Shown in pieces: positions 1 to 8,440 of a stretch of DNA of 11,726 nt. The notes under the pieces were generated by a model that saw only the letters and a program-made list of their open reading frames with translations, was not told the DNA's origin and ran no database searches. Every line of letters starts with the position of its first letter. The first letter of the stretch is position 1. Where the stretch lies: positions 1 through 11,726 of the forward strand of contig PEUR01000179.1 in assembly GCA_002780675.1 (NCBI GenBank), read 5' to 3'. A program made the translations under genes and the position numbers. Origin of the DNA: Gallionellales bacterium CG03_land_8_20_14_0_80_55_15. Its GTDB lineage: Bacteria > Pseudomonadota > Gammaproteobacteria > Burkholderiales > Gallionellaceae.

Positions 1-1
1 C

Positions 2-385
2 ACCCTGGGTCAGCGACAAGGCTTAGGCATAGGCGGCGATAAGGATTCCAGCGGCGAACCGTGGTTCGTCGCCGCAAAAGACATGGCAAACAACCGCCTG
101 ATTGTAGTGCAAGGCCACGATCATCCGGCGCTGTTAAGTCAGCGTCTTGCCGCACTGGATGCCCACTGGATCAGCGGCAGCGCACCGACACTCAATCACC
201 CTTACGCCGCCAAGACCCGTTACCGGCAAGCGGATGCCCCGTGCCAAATCACCGCATTATCCGGCGATCAGTGTTCAGTTTCCTTTGAACAACCCCAATG
301 GGCCGTCACTCCCGGTCAGTCAGTCGTGCTTTATGACGGAGAGGTTTGTCTGGGTGGCGCGATCATTGAGGCAGGACAACCCTGA
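2..385 (+). CDS. mnmA: tRNA-specific 2-thiouridylase MnmA, C-terminal part (partial)
   Basis: This is the 3' end of a gene that starts before the window; 127 codons and a TGA stop are visible. MnmA uses ATP and relayed sulfur to thiolate U34 of tRNA-Lys, -Glu and -Gln in the cytoplasm. The visible part opens with the conserved [12 protein letters not shown] segment, followed by PWFVAAKD and a run of beta-strand-like sequence typical of the C-terminal barrel domains (a [27 protein letters not shown] block, then the GGAIIE ending). The N-terminal PP-loop and catalytic cysteines lie outside the window, so activity cannot be judged. The purB start lies 39 bp downstream on the same strand. In E. 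coli hflD sits between mnmA and purB; here nothing does. Confidence 0.93.
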   Translation, partial: TLGQRQGLGIGGDKDSSGEPWFVAAKDMANNRLIVVQGHDHPALLSQRLAALDAHWISGSAPTLNHPYAAKTRYRQADAPCQITALSGDQCSVSFEQPQWAVTPGQSVVLYDGEVCLGGAIIEAGQP

Positions 386-394
386 TTCGCGTAA

Positions 395-1798
<1,404 letters not shown>

Positions 1799-1816
1799 GC
1801 AATAGACAGCCATGTC

Positions 1817-1906
1817 GGTCGGGTTAGCCGTCCTTTGGGCGTAACCCGACAATCAGCAAAACGGTTACGGATTGTCGGGTTACGCGATGAAACCGCTAAC
1901 CCGACC
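1817..1906. repeat. inverted pair of REP-like palindromic elements
   Basis: Two copies of the same imperfect palindrome lie head to head downstream of purB. Copy A is 1817-1854 and copy B, inverted, is 1870-1906, with a 15-nt spacer. After reversing copy B, the copies share a 12-nt left arm (GGTCGGGTTAGC) and a 16-nt right arm (GCGTAACCCGACAATC); only the central 9-10 nt differ. Each copy can fold through GTCGGGTTA/TAACCCGAC, and the pair can also fold on itself. Elements with GTCGGGTTA...TAACCCGAC arms are, from general knowledge, scattered in many proteobacterial genomes as REP-type intergenic repeats. The position between convergent genes fits such elements. Confidence 0.8.
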
Positions 1907-1920
1907 TACGAACTGCAATC

Positions 1921-1942
1921 GGGGCGTATTGCCATACGCCCC
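1921..1942. terminator. perfect 9-bp hairpin between convergent purB and radC, possible terminator
   Basis: The arms GGGGCGTAT (1921-1929) and ATACGCCCC (1934-1942) are perfectly complementary around a TGCC loop. The right arm touches the last base of the radC stop codon. No T-run follows on either strand, so this is not a canonical intrinsic terminator. It could aid termination or block 3' exonucleases for either converging transcript. Confidence 0.4.
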
Positions 1943-2616
1943 TACAGCAAACCGCGCTCCGCGAACGATAGGGTTTGTCCTGCGGCGACGATGAAGTGGT
2001 CCAGCACGCTCACTTCCACCAGTGCCAGCGCCTGTTTCAACGCGCTAGTGAGTAGCTGGTCGGCCTGACTGGGTTCAGCCACGCCGGAGGGGTGATTGTG
2101 GGCGAGGATGACGGCGGCGGCGTTGTGCGTCAGTGCGCGTTTGACGACTTCACGCGGATAGACGCTGGTTTGGCTCAAGGTGCCGTGGAACAATTCTTCA
2201 AAGGCGACCACGCGGTGCTGGGTGTCCAGAAACAGTACCAGAAACACCTCCTGTTGCCTGCCCGCCAGCAAGAGTTGCAGATAGTCGCGCACCACTTGCG
2301 GCGAGTTGAGCGTGTCGCCGCGTTTCAGTTCTTCCTGCAAGGCGCGGCGCGACATTTCCAGCACCGCCTGAAGTTGCGCGAATTTGGCGGCTCCCATGCC
2401 CTTTACCAAACAAAAGTCATTACGTTCGGCGGCAAACAGCCCGGTCAGACTACCGTATTTGTCGAGCAATTCCCGCGCCACATCCACCGCGCTCTTGCCC
2501 ACTACGCCAGTGCGCAGAAAAATTGCCAGCAGCTCCGCATCGGAGAGTGCCGCCGCACCCCGCGCCAGCAATTTCTCGCGCGGACGCTCCCCTTCCGGCC
2601 AATCCACGATGCTCAC
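1942..2616 (-). CDS. radC: RadC family JAB1/MPN-domain protein
   Basis: This 224-residue protein matches the RadC/UPF0758 family (E. coli RadC has 222). Its biochemical role is unproven; the old link to DNA repair in E. coli was withdrawn. The N-terminal part carries [12 protein letters not shown] and a helix-hairpin-helix-like [15 protein letters not shown] (70-84). The C-terminal MPN domain has the metal-site motif [14 protein letters not shown] with H173, H175 and D186, as expected for a JAMM metalloprotease-like site. I chose the GTG at 2616-2614 because a strong ribosome-binding site GGGAGGTGG lies just upstream, and the protein then starts [15 protein letters not shown] like its relatives. 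A second GTG at 2631 would place that ribosome-binding site inside the coding region. The gene is divergent from the DUF1615 lipoprotein. Confidence 0.95.
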   Translation of the reverse strand: MSIVDWPEGERPREKLLARGAAALSDAELLAIFLRTGVVGKSAVDVARELLDKYGSLTGLFAAERNDFCLVKGMGAAKFAQLQAVLEMSRRALQEELKRGDTLNSPQVVRDYLQLLLAGRQQEVFLVLFLDTQHRVVAFEELFHGTLSQTSVYPREVVKRALTHNAAAVILAHNHPSGVAEPSQADQLLTSALKQALALVEVSVLDHFIVAAGQTLSFAERGLL

Positions 2617-2619
2617 GTT

Positions 2620-2628
2620 CCACCTCCC
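2620..2628 (-). promoter_or_regulatory. radC ribosome-binding site
   Basis: The minus strand reads GGGAGGTGG here; the GGAGG core lies about 6 nt before the GTG at 2616. This near-perfect anti-16S match decides the radC start in favour of the inner GTG. Confidence 0.75.
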
Positions 2629-2734
2629 CACTTATGGACAACGATATATGCGGTACAAGCCCATTCTTACCGGACAACATTGTACGACAACGGCACTTAC
2701 AGATTGCCAGTTGCAGATTGCTGACCGCTCCCCT

Positions 2735-4024
2735 ATGCTATCCGGCATCATCCATTGCAACCCCTATATCGTGATCCCGCTTAATCGTTTCATCCTGCTC
2801 GTGTTGATCGTCCTGACCACAGGTTGCGCCAGCACCGTGGAACCCCCACCGCCAACCAGTGTCGATCTCCCCAAGACACGCACCGACCCCGCCAAGTCAG
2901 CCGCCGTTCCCGCGCCCACAAAGCCCGCTGCGTCTTCGGCCTTGCCGCCCCCCGCCGTCCTATCCGAAGCGCAAACCAGCGAGTTTATTTTGCAAATTTT
3001 GCCGGGCAATCTCAAGGATAAGGAAGGCTGGGCGGAGGATATGCAAAGCGTATTCCACGCCCTGCATGTTCAGCCCAGCGCCGAAAACTATTGCGCCGTA
3101 GTTGCCATCATCGAACAGGAATCGAGCTTTCAGGCCGATCCGTTCGTGCCTGGACTACCCGCCATCGTCATGCGCGAGATCGAGCAGCGGCGCGAAAAAT
3201 ATAGCATTCCCCCAACCGTTGTGTCCTGGATGTTGTCGGCCACCTCAAGCAATGGGCGCAGTTACCAGCAGCGCATAGATACACTTAAAACCGAAAAGGA
3301 ACTCAGCGACCTGATAGAAGAGATCATCGCCCAGATACCGGCGGGTAAAAAAATGTTTCCCAACACCAACCCGATACGCACCGGAGGTCCGATGCAAGTC
3401 AGCATCGGATTTGCCGAAGCACATGCAAAAGTCAGGCATTATCCCTACCCGGTTCACGGAAACCTGCGCAATGAGGTTTTCAGCCGTCGTGGCGGGCTTT
3501 ATTTCGGCACGGCTATCCTGCTCGACTACCCCGCGCCCTATCACCAACTTATTTATCGTTTTGCCGACTATAACGCGGGACGATACAGTAGCCGCAATGC
3601 CGCTTTTCAACTCGCCCTGGCGAAAATCAGCGGACGCAAGCTGGCAACCGATGGCGATCTGCTGCGCTACCAACAGGGTCGTCCTGCCGCTGCCAGCAGC
3701 ACTACGCAACTCGCGCTGTCTAGCATCGGCAAAGCATTGCAAATGAGCGATGCCGAAATCAACCGTGATTTGCAACTGGAAAAATTATCAACCTTTAGCC
3801 AGTCTCATCTGTATCAGCGGGTGTTCGCGCTGGCCGAGCAAACAGCGCCCCAACCACGCGAGGCTATCCCGCAAATCAACCTGAACAGCCCGAAGTTTCA
3901 GCGCAAGCTCACCACGGAATGGTTCGCCAACCGCGTCAATAAACGCTTTGCGGACTGCCTGAAGCGAGGCGCTTCGAGCAATAACAAATCAACTAAAAAA
4001 AGCAAACCACCGACAAGACATTAG
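2735..4024 (+). CDS. DUF1615 (YaiW-like) outer-membrane lipoprotein with lysozyme-like motifs
   Basis: This 429-residue predicted lipoprotein has a hydrophobic stretch (residues 19-27) ending in LTTGC, with C31 the likely lipidated cysteine. A Pro/Ala-rich linker follows (about 36-75), then a long globular domain. The domain resembles the DUF1615 family, which includes E. coli YaiW, a surface lipoprotein linked to SbmA and antimicrobial peptide uptake. Three segments recall the SLT/lysozyme-fold signature in order: IIEQESSF (125-132, E129 as candidate catalytic Glu), GGPMQVS (217-223) and DYNAG (278-282). Cell-wall cleavage is therefore plausible but inferred. The C-terminal tail is Lys/Ser-rich. 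The ATG at 2735 has no visible ribosome-binding site; a GTG at 2771 would give an 18-residue signal sequence before the cysteine and is a credible alternative start. coaBC follows after 34 bp. Confidence 0.82.
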   Translation: MLSGIIHCNPYIVIPLNRFILLVLIVLTTGCASTVEPPPPTSVDLPKTRTDPAKSAAVPAPTKPAASSALPPPAVLSEAQTSEFILQILPGNLKDKEGWAEDMQSVFHALHVQPSAENYCAVVAIIEQESSFQADPFVPGLPAIVMREIEQRREKYSIPPTVVSWMLSATSSNGRSYQQRIDTLKTEKELSDLIEEIIAQIPAGKKMFPNTNPIRTGGPMQVSIGFAEAHAKVRHYPYPVHGNLRNEVFSRRGGLYFGTAILLDYPAPYHQLIYRFADYNAGRYSSRNAAFQLALAKISGRKLATDGDLLRYQQGRPAAASSTTQLALSSIGKALQMSDAEINRDLQLEKLSTFSQSHLYQRVFALAEQTAPQPREAIPQINLNSPKFQRKLTTEWFANRVNKRFADCLKRGASSNNKSTKKSKPPTRH

Positions 4025-4041
4025 CGGTGTGCCGGTTTTTT
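4004..4041 (+). terminator. weak possible intrinsic terminator after the DUF1615 gene
   Basis: AAACC (4004-4008) can pair with GGTTT (4034-4038), and ACCG (4009-4012) with CGGT (4025-4028), separated by an asymmetric internal loop. The structure runs into TTTTTT at 4036-4041. The stem is imperfect and partly uses the T-run, so support is weak. It would lie directly before coaBC and overlap any coaBC promoter. Confidence 0.25.
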
Positions 4042-4058
4042 CTTGTACTATGCGCGGC

Positions 4059-5273
4059 ATGACTAAATCACACCTCGTTCTCGGCATCACGGGCGGCATC
4101 GCCGCCTATAAGGCAGCCGAATTATTGCGTTTGCTCAGTAAACAAGGCTTTGCTGTGCAAGTGGCGATGACTGAAGCCGCCTGCCATTTCATCACCCCGA
4201 CTACGCTGCAGGGCTTGTCCGGCAAGCCGGTAATAACCTCCCAGTGGGATGCCAGCGTGCCAAACAATATGGCGCACATCAACTTGAGCCGCGCAGCCGA
4301 CGCGATTGTGATCGCACCCGCCAGCGCCGATTTTATTGCCAAACTGGCGCACGGTCTGGCCGATGATCTGCTTTCCACGCTGTGTCTGGCGCGCAACTGC
4401 CCCTTGCTGATCGCCCCTGCGATGAACCGCGAGATGTGGCAAAACCCCGCCACACAACGCAACGTCGCGCAACTGGTCACCGATGGCGTACAGGTGCTGG
4501 GACCCGGTAGCGGCATACAAGCCTGCGGCGAACAAGGCTTGGGGCGTATGCTGGAAGCGGAACAACTGGCACAACACATTGTTGACTTTTTGCGCATCCT
4601 TCCCCCTCTCCCCGCAAGCGGGGCGAGGGAATTGAGGGGTGTAAGAATTTTGATAACCGCTGGACCTACTTATGAGGCGATAGATGCAGTGCGCGGCATC
4701 ACCAACCGCAGCTCTGGCAAAATGGGCTATGCCATCTGTCAAGCCGCGCAGGAGATGGGCGCGGAAGTGGTGCTGGTATCCGGCCCGACCGCCCTGCCCA
4801 CCCCGCCGAATGCGCGACGGATTGACGTGCAAAGTGCCGCGCAGATGTTCGAGGCCGTCAAACAGCAGGTCGCCGCCAGCGATATTTTCATCGCCGTTGC
4901 GGCAGTGGCCGACTACCGCGTCGCCCAGCCCAGCGAGCAAAAAATCAAAAAAAGTGCTGCCAACCTCACGCTGGAACTCGTCCCCAACCCGGACATACTA
5001 GCGCATGTCGCCGCCCTGCCTAACCCGCCTTTCTGCGTAGGCTTTGCCGCCGAGAGCGAGAACCTCGCCGAATATGCCAAACAAAAACGGCTTGCCAAAA
5101 AACTGCCGCTATTGGTCGGCAACCTCGCGCAACACGCCATCGGCAGCGACGACAATGAACTGGTTTTATTCGACGAACAGGGCGCACATCCCTTGCCGCG
5201 CGCCGACAAACTCACCCTGGCAAGACAACTGATGCAGCACATCGCACAACTTGAAAAAGGAACAAGCCGATGA
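4059..5273 (+). CDS. coaBC: bifunctional phosphopantothenoylcysteine decarboxylase / phosphopantothenate-cysteine ligase
   Basis: This 404-residue fused enzyme makes 4'-phosphopantetheine in CoA synthesis: CoaB joins phosphopantothenate to cysteine using CTP, then FMN-dependent CoaC decarboxylates the product. CoaC (about 1-178) shows [15 protein letters not shown]73 in [19 protein letters not shown] (120-127) and the clamp [10 protein letters not shown] with C156. CoaB (about 195-404) shows [23 protein letters not shown] (201-223), AAVADYRV (281-288), KIKKS (295-299) and NPDIL. The linker (about 182-194) is encoded by a palindromic repeat. I chose the ATG at 4059 because homologues start near [11 protein letters not shown]; an ATG at 4050 and a GTG at 4029 are upstream options. 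No ribosome-binding site is visible. The stop overlaps the dut start (ATGA), indicating translational coupling. Confidence 0.96.
   Translation: MTKSHLVLGITGGIAAYKAAELLRLLSKQGFAVQVAMTEAACHFITPTTLQGLSGKPVITSQWDASVPNNMAHINLSRAADAIVIAPASADFIAKLAHGLADDLLSTLCLARNCPLLIAPAMNREMWQNPATQRNVAQLVTDGVQVLGPGSGIQACGEQGLGRMLEAEQLAQHIVDFLRILPPLPASGARELRGVRILITAGPTYEAIDAVRGITNRSSGKMGYAICQAAQEMGAEVVLVSGPTALPTPPNARRIDVQSAAQMFEAVKQQVAASDIFIAVAAVADYRVAQPSEQKIKKSAANLTLELVPNPDILAHVAALPNPPFCVGFAAESENLAEYAKQKRLAKKLPLLVGNLAQHAIGSDDNELVLFDEQGAHPLPRADKLTLARQLMQHIAQLEKGTSR
4604..4629. repeat. palindromic repeat element inside coaBC, read in frame
   Basis: The arms CCCTCTCCCCGC (4604-4615) and GCGGGGCGAGGG (4618-4629) pair at 11 of 12 positions with an AA loop. 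The single T-C mismatch is at 4609/4624. The sequence type (CCCTCTCCC...GGGAGAGGG-like) recalls dispersed intergenic repeats in beta- and gammaproteobacteria. Here it lies at the CoaC-CoaB domain junction and encodes Pro/Gly/Arg-rich linker residues without breaking the frame. A further GAGGGG at 4634-4639 may be part of the element. Confidence 0.7.
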
Positions 5274-5725
5274 AACATTTGAACGTGGATGTCAAAATTC
5301 TGGATTCCCGCCTGCACGAAAACATGCCCGCCTATGCGACCGCCGGCTCGGCAGGCATAGACTTGCGCGCCTGCATCGAAAAAAATATCGTCATTCAGCC
5401 CAAGCAGTGCGAACTCATCCCCAGCGGCATCGCCATCCACCTAGCGAACCCGGGCTTCGCTGCGATGATCCTGCCGCGCTCAGGGTTGGGGCATAAGCAC
5501 GGCATCGTGCTAGGCAATCTGGTTGGGTTAATAGATTCAGACTATCAGGGGCAAATTTTCGTATCGCTGTGGAACCGCAGCCAGATTCCTTTTACGCTGA
5601 TGCCGATGGAACGCATGGCGCAACTGGTGATCGTGCCGGTCATGCAAGCCAAGTTCAACATCGTGGAGGAATTCCCGTTAAGCGAGCGTGGCACGGGCGG
5701 TTTTGGTAGCACAGGCAAGCACTAA
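5270..5725 (+). CDS. dut: deoxyuridine 5'-triphosphate nucleotidohydrolase (dUTPase)
   Basis: This 151-residue protein hydrolyses dUTP to dUMP and pyrophosphate, keeping uracil out of DNA and supplying thymidylate synthase; family members are homotrimers. All five conserved motifs are present in order: GSAGIDLRA (26-34), PRSG (69-72), [10 protein letters not shown] with likely catalytic D89 (86-95), RMAQL (115-119) and the C-terminal [10 protein letters not shown] (140-149) that closes over the substrate. The ATG overlaps the coaBC stop by 4 bp, and an AAGGA ribosome-binding site lies 8 nt upstream. The coaBC-dut pair matches E. coli gene order. The chelatase gene starts at the base immediately after the dut stop, so the three genes probably form one transcript. 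Confidence 0.97.
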   Translation: MKHLNVDVKILDSRLHENMPAYATAGSAGIDLRACIEKNIVIQPKQCELIPSGIAIHLANPGFAAMILPRSGLGHKHGIVLGNLVGLIDSDYQGQIFVSLWNRSQIPFTLMPMERMAQLVIVPVMQAKFNIVEEFPLSERGTGGFGSTGKH

Positions 5726-6112
5726 GTGGCCTCAGCGATCATCCTGTTCGCCCACGGCGCTCGCGACCCGGAATGGGCGCGCCCCTTTCATGGCATCCTC
5801 GCACGGCTGCAACAAATCCTGCCCGACACGCCGGTCATGGTCGCTTATCTGGAGTGCGTGCAACCGACGCTCGCCGATGCAGTAACACAACTTGCGGAGG
5901 AGGGAACGACTTCCATTACGCTGATTCCGATGTTTCTGGCACGCGGCGGGCATCTCAAGGAAGATTTGCCAAAACGACTAGACCTCATTCGCCAGCAGCA
6001 CCCCGAACTAAATTTTAATATTTCCCCCGCCATCGGCGAAGTGGATGCCATCCTTCAAAATCTCGCCGACTGGGTTTATCAGGAACATCAGCGCAATAAA
6101 AAACCCGCCTGA
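5726..6112 (+). CDS. small CbiX/SirB-type sirohydrochlorin chelatase family protein
   Basis: This 128-residue protein belongs to the short single-domain CbiX family, whose members insert Co2+ (cobalamin route) or Fe2+ (siroheme) into sirohydrochlorin and work as dimers. It begins with a strand leading to LFAHGARDPEWARPF, with H10 at the expected metal-binding position, and has RGGHLKEDLP (73-82) with the second histidine H76. The length fits the short form rather than the roughly 250-residue fused forms. The start is a GTG directly after the dut TAA (TAAGTG), with only a weak AGG 10 nt upstream, so translation probably depends on reinitiation from dut. The stop codon lies in the loop of the downstream terminator hairpin. 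Which metal it inserts cannot be told from sequence. Confidence 0.88.
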   Translation: MASAIILFAHGARDPEWARPFHGILARLQQILPDTPVMVAYLECVQPTLADAVTQLAEEGTTSITLIPMFLARGGHLKEDLPKRLDLIRQQHPELNFNISPAIGEVDAILQNLADWVYQEHQRNKKPA

Positions 6113-6123
6113 GCGGGGTTTTT
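6099..6123. terminator. bidirectional intrinsic terminator between cbiX-like and PEGA lipoprotein genes
   Basis: The stem AAAAACCCGC (6099-6108) / GCGGGGTTTTT (6113-6123) has one extra G (6118), and its loop contains bases of the cbiX-like TGA. The T-run ends the plus-strand transcript, and the A-run on the left becomes a T-run for the minus-strand transcript arriving from the lipoprotein gene. Confidence 0.85.
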
Positions 6124-6156
6124 AACTGGCCACTTGCAACTCACCACTTACGGCTG

Positions 6157-7176
6157 TTAGCGTTCCAGATTCAATTCCATCTCGGTGTTGTCACCGCGAC
6201 GCACCGACACCTTCTCGGTGACCATCTTATAGCCTGACTGCTTCACGCTAATGGCGTGGATGCCGGGTTCCATTTCCAGATGCAACGGGGACAACCCGTA
6301 ATACACACCATCAAGATACACCCTGGCGCGCGGCGGATTTGTATTCACCAGCAACAATCCCGCTGTTTCACTCGCGTGAGGACGGTAAGTTGAGGCTCCG
6401 ACCTCATTATCCGACTGTTGTACGCCATAGTTCTGCATCGGAGCAGGTTTTGCCAGCGTAGGCGCAACATAAACGGTCACGCCTTTCACCGGTTTAGTGC
6501 CTGGAGTCAGGTTGAACAGTTCAGGATGAACCGCCATCAACGAAGCACTGATCGCCTCAACCGTTTTCGCACTAGCGACACGCAACTCCCTGTTCAGATA
6601 ATTCATCACATCGTCTTTGTTGTTACCAGAAACACCGGCAAAACGATCATTTTTCTCCGTCACCAGACCAGCCCACACCACCTTACCAGTGGACACCTCC
6701 TTCAGGGTCGTTTCAAATGCGATGAAAATTTCATCACGATTTTTGACGTTTAAAGTCAGTTCTTTCACGACACCGGATACTTCAAACAGAGCATTACTTG
6801 CGCTGCTGCCTTCCATTACCTGAAAACCTTCAGCATCAAAACGCTTTTTGATCGCACCGCTCACGAGAGTTGCAATGTCTTGATCCATTATCAAATCATT
6901 ACCACTCATACCGACTACTTTTACTGTCACTTGTCCGAGATAATGAGGGTCACTAACCTTGCGTTGATCCACATATTTGCTGACTCTCAAGGTAGCCGCA
7001 TATTTGAGCAGCGAATTAGAACCGTCATTGACTGTTTTTTTGTCACTGACAGCAAGCGTATTGTCACCACCACCGAACCAACCTCCCACTGTTTCTTTGG
7101 CATCATTGACAGTGGCACATCCGGTAACAGCAAACAACAAAACCAGCAGCGCAACACGTTGCGATAATAAATTCAT
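6157..7176 (-). CDS. PEGA-domain lipoprotein
   Basis: This 339-residue protein has a 19-residue lipoprotein signal (MNLLSQRVALLVLLFAVTG) followed by C20, so it should be lipid-anchored; no Asp follows the cysteine, consistent with outer-membrane sorting. Residues about 60-225 form an alpha/beta domain I cannot assign firmly; its pattern (VTVKVVG, LVSGAIKKRFDAEGFQV, GKVVWAGLV) loosely recalls small envelope lipoproteins such as YajG or LpoB. After a Pro-rich linker, residues 271-339 form a PEGA domain (NTNPPRARVYLDGVYYGLSP, then PGIHAISVKQSGYK), a beta module common in surface proteins. I chose the ATG at 7176 over the upstream in-frame start at 7206 because AAAGGTGA precedes it by 5 nt and the signal peptide then starts correctly. 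It lies 11 bp behind the CBS gene, probably one operon. Function unknown. Confidence 0.8.
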   Translation of the reverse strand: MNLLSQRVALLVLLFAVTGCATVNDAKETVGGWFGGGDNTLAVSDKKTVNDGSNSLLKYAATLRVSKYVDQRKVSDPHYLGQVTVKVVGMSGNDLIMDQDIATLVSGAIKKRFDAEGFQVMEGSSASNALFEVSGVVKELTLNVKNRDEIFIAFETTLKEVSTGKVVWAGLVTEKNDRFAGVSGNNKDDVMNYLNRELRVASAKTVEAISASLMAVHPELFNLTPGTKPVKGVTVYVAPTLAKPAPMQNYGVQQSDNEVGASTYRPHASETAGLLLVNTNPPRARVYLDGVYYGLSPLHLEMEPGIHAISVKQSGYKMVTEKVSVRRGDNTEMELNLER

Positions 7177-7181
7177 TAACG

Positions 7182-7189
7182 TCACCTTT
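7182..7189 (-). promoter_or_regulatory. ribosome-binding site of the PEGA lipoprotein gene
   Basis: The minus strand reads AAAGGTGA, 5 nt before the ATG at 7176, and overlaps the stop codon of the upstream CBS gene (7188-7190). It fixes the lipoprotein start and suggests coupling to translation of the CBS gene. Confidence 0.7.
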
Positions 7190-7808
7190 ATTTTGGACTC
7201 GGACACGTTAAATTATTACAGGCAATCACAGCTTCAATTTCGGCAAACGTGCGTGCCAATTCAAAGCTCTGCACTTGCGCGCCCAACAGACGTGCGATTT
7301 GAGTAATAGAGAACAAACCGCACACGGTTTGCCTGCCATCCGCACCTTCAGCCACAACCAACGCATGTTGCCTGTTAGCTTTTTTCAAACTGGCTACAAT
7401 CGAGCCAACTTTGGATTTTTGCACATCCTCCAGTTTCAATACCTGCAATTCGCGTTGCGTGCTCATGATGTCACGCACCATGATGTCGGCATGTGTCCCA
7501 CCCATGTTTTGCAGGAAATGCATGGGTTTTTCTCCCAACACGTCCGTGGCTGTCAGCAATCCGGCAACCTGCTCGTTGTCATCCAGCACCAGCAACATGC
7601 GTACGCCATAGCGGATCATCTTGGCGTTAGCTCTGTCCATCGAAGTTTTGGCACGCACACTAACCACCGAAACCTTGTTCAAATCGGTCATCACAGTCGT
7701 TGCCGGATCACTCAAATTGACCCGTTCAGCAAAATCTTGTACCGGGCGCACATAGGAAGAACCCGTCTTCAAGGGCATGGATTTCAATTCAGCATATTCT
7801 ATCGTCAT
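7188..7808 (-). CDS. tandem CBS-domain protein
   Basis: This 206-residue soluble protein contains two CBS motifs forming one Bateman module. The first is about residues 36-92 (VMTDLNKVSVVSV, then GVRMLLVLDDNEQVAGLLTATDVLG). The second is about 110-176 (MVRDIMSTQRELQVL, then RQHALVVAEG and GLFSITQIARLLG). CBS pairs usually bind adenine nucleotides and act as energy or ligand sensors; no catalytic domain is attached, so it may regulate a partner protein. The C-terminal tail (177-206) is outside the CBS fold and has two cysteines (C197, C202). The ATG at 7808 has AGGAG 7 nt upstream. It follows rppH by 26 bp and precedes the PEGA lipoprotein by 11 bp. The ligand and partner are unknown. Confidence 0.85.
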   Translation of the reverse strand: MTIEYAELKSMPLKTGSSYVRPVQDFAERVNLSDPATTVMTDLNKVSVVSVRAKTSMDRANAKMIRYGVRMLLVLDDNEQVAGLLTATDVLGEKPMHFLQNMGGTHADIMVRDIMSTQRELQVLKLEDVQKSKVGSIVASLKKANRQHALVVAEGADGRQTVCGLFSITQIARLLGAQVQSFELARTFAEIEAVIACNNLTCPSPK

Positions 7809-7834
7809 GTTTTCACTCCTAAATAATCACAAAA

Positions 7835-8347
7835 TCATCTGTGTACATGTTGCGAACTTGTACACCTGGTTTTATGCGCGGGCAGATAACGAACCAACTC
7901 ATTAAGTGCCTTGGTATAAACCTCGCGTTTAAACTCGATTACCGTCTGAATATCCAGCCAGTAATCCGTCCAGCGCCATGCATCAAACTCGGGATGCGCA
8001 TCAGCACGCAAACAGACATCACAATCACGTCCAACCAAATGCAACAAAAACCAAATCTGCTTCTGTCCGCGATAACCGCCTCGCGATTCTCGCTTACTCC
8101 AACTTTGCGGAACGTCATAACGCATCCAGTCACGGGTGCGTCCCAGTACCTGCACATGTTCGGGCTTTAAACCGACTTCTTCATACAACTCCCGATACAT
8201 CGCCTGCTCTGGATTTTCTCCATGCTGTATACCACCTTGCGGGAACTGCCAGGAATGCTGCCGAATCCGCTTTCCCCAGAATACTTGGTTTTGGTTATTC
8301 GTGATAATGATGCCGACATTCGGGCGGTAGCCGTCTCGGTCTATCAT
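7835..8347 (-). CDS. rppH: RNA pyrophosphohydrolase (Nudix hydrolase)
   Basis: This 170-residue enzyme removes pyrophosphate from triphosphorylated mRNA 5' ends, making them substrates for RNase E-type decay. The N-terminal [17 protein letters not shown] is typical of RppH/NudH. The full Nudix box GX5EX7REUXEEXGU spans G38-L60 ([23 protein letters not shown] region), with E53, E56 and E57 as metal ligands. FPQGG precedes it, and QKQIWFLL plus EFDAWRW follow as in the family. The Arg/His-rich tail after residue 155 is probably disordered. The ATG at 8347 fits the family start; only a weak GAGTGG ribosome-binding site is seen. It heads a minus-strand run with the CBS and PEGA genes and is divergent from proS, an arrangement I recall from other betaproteobacteria. 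Confidence 0.95.
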   Translation of the reverse strand: MIDRDGYRPNVGIIITNNQNQVFWGKRIRQHSWQFPQGGIQHGENPEQAMYRELYEEVGLKPEHVQVLGRTRDWMRYDVPQSWSKRESRGGYRGQKQIWFLLHLVGRDCDVCLRADAHPEFDAWRWTDYWLDIQTVIEFKREVYTKALNELVRYLPAHKTRCTSSQHVHR

Positions 8348-8440
8348 CTTCCACTCTATCAGCTTAATTTCAGTTGGCGGATTCTTTCACATTTCACCTT
8401 TATTGAAAAGCAAATATATCTCCTATCTTCTCTTACCCGC

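Noticed and set aside
2701..2721. AGATTGC repeated twice before the DUF1615 gene
   Set aside because: Two 7-nt copies 14 bp apart are not enough to claim an operator.
2092..2724. Plus-strand open frame of 210 codons opposite radC
   Set aside because: It is the complement of the well-supported radC, shows no recognisable domain and has a composition typical of antisense frames in GC-rich genes.
2384..2734. Upstream extension of the DUF1615 lipoprotein frame into the radC region
   Set aside because: It would overlap radC antisense and bury the lipoprotein signal; the signal sequence requires a start near 2735 or 2771.
3961..3975. GAAGCG/CGCTTC hairpin near the end of the DUF1615 gene
   Set aside because: A short 6-bp stem inside coding sequence with no T-run; too weak to call as a terminator or regulator.
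4122..4940. Minus-strand open frame of 272 codons opposite coaBC
   Set aside because: coaBC has all catalytic motifs in this stretch; the antisense frame shows no domain or signal.
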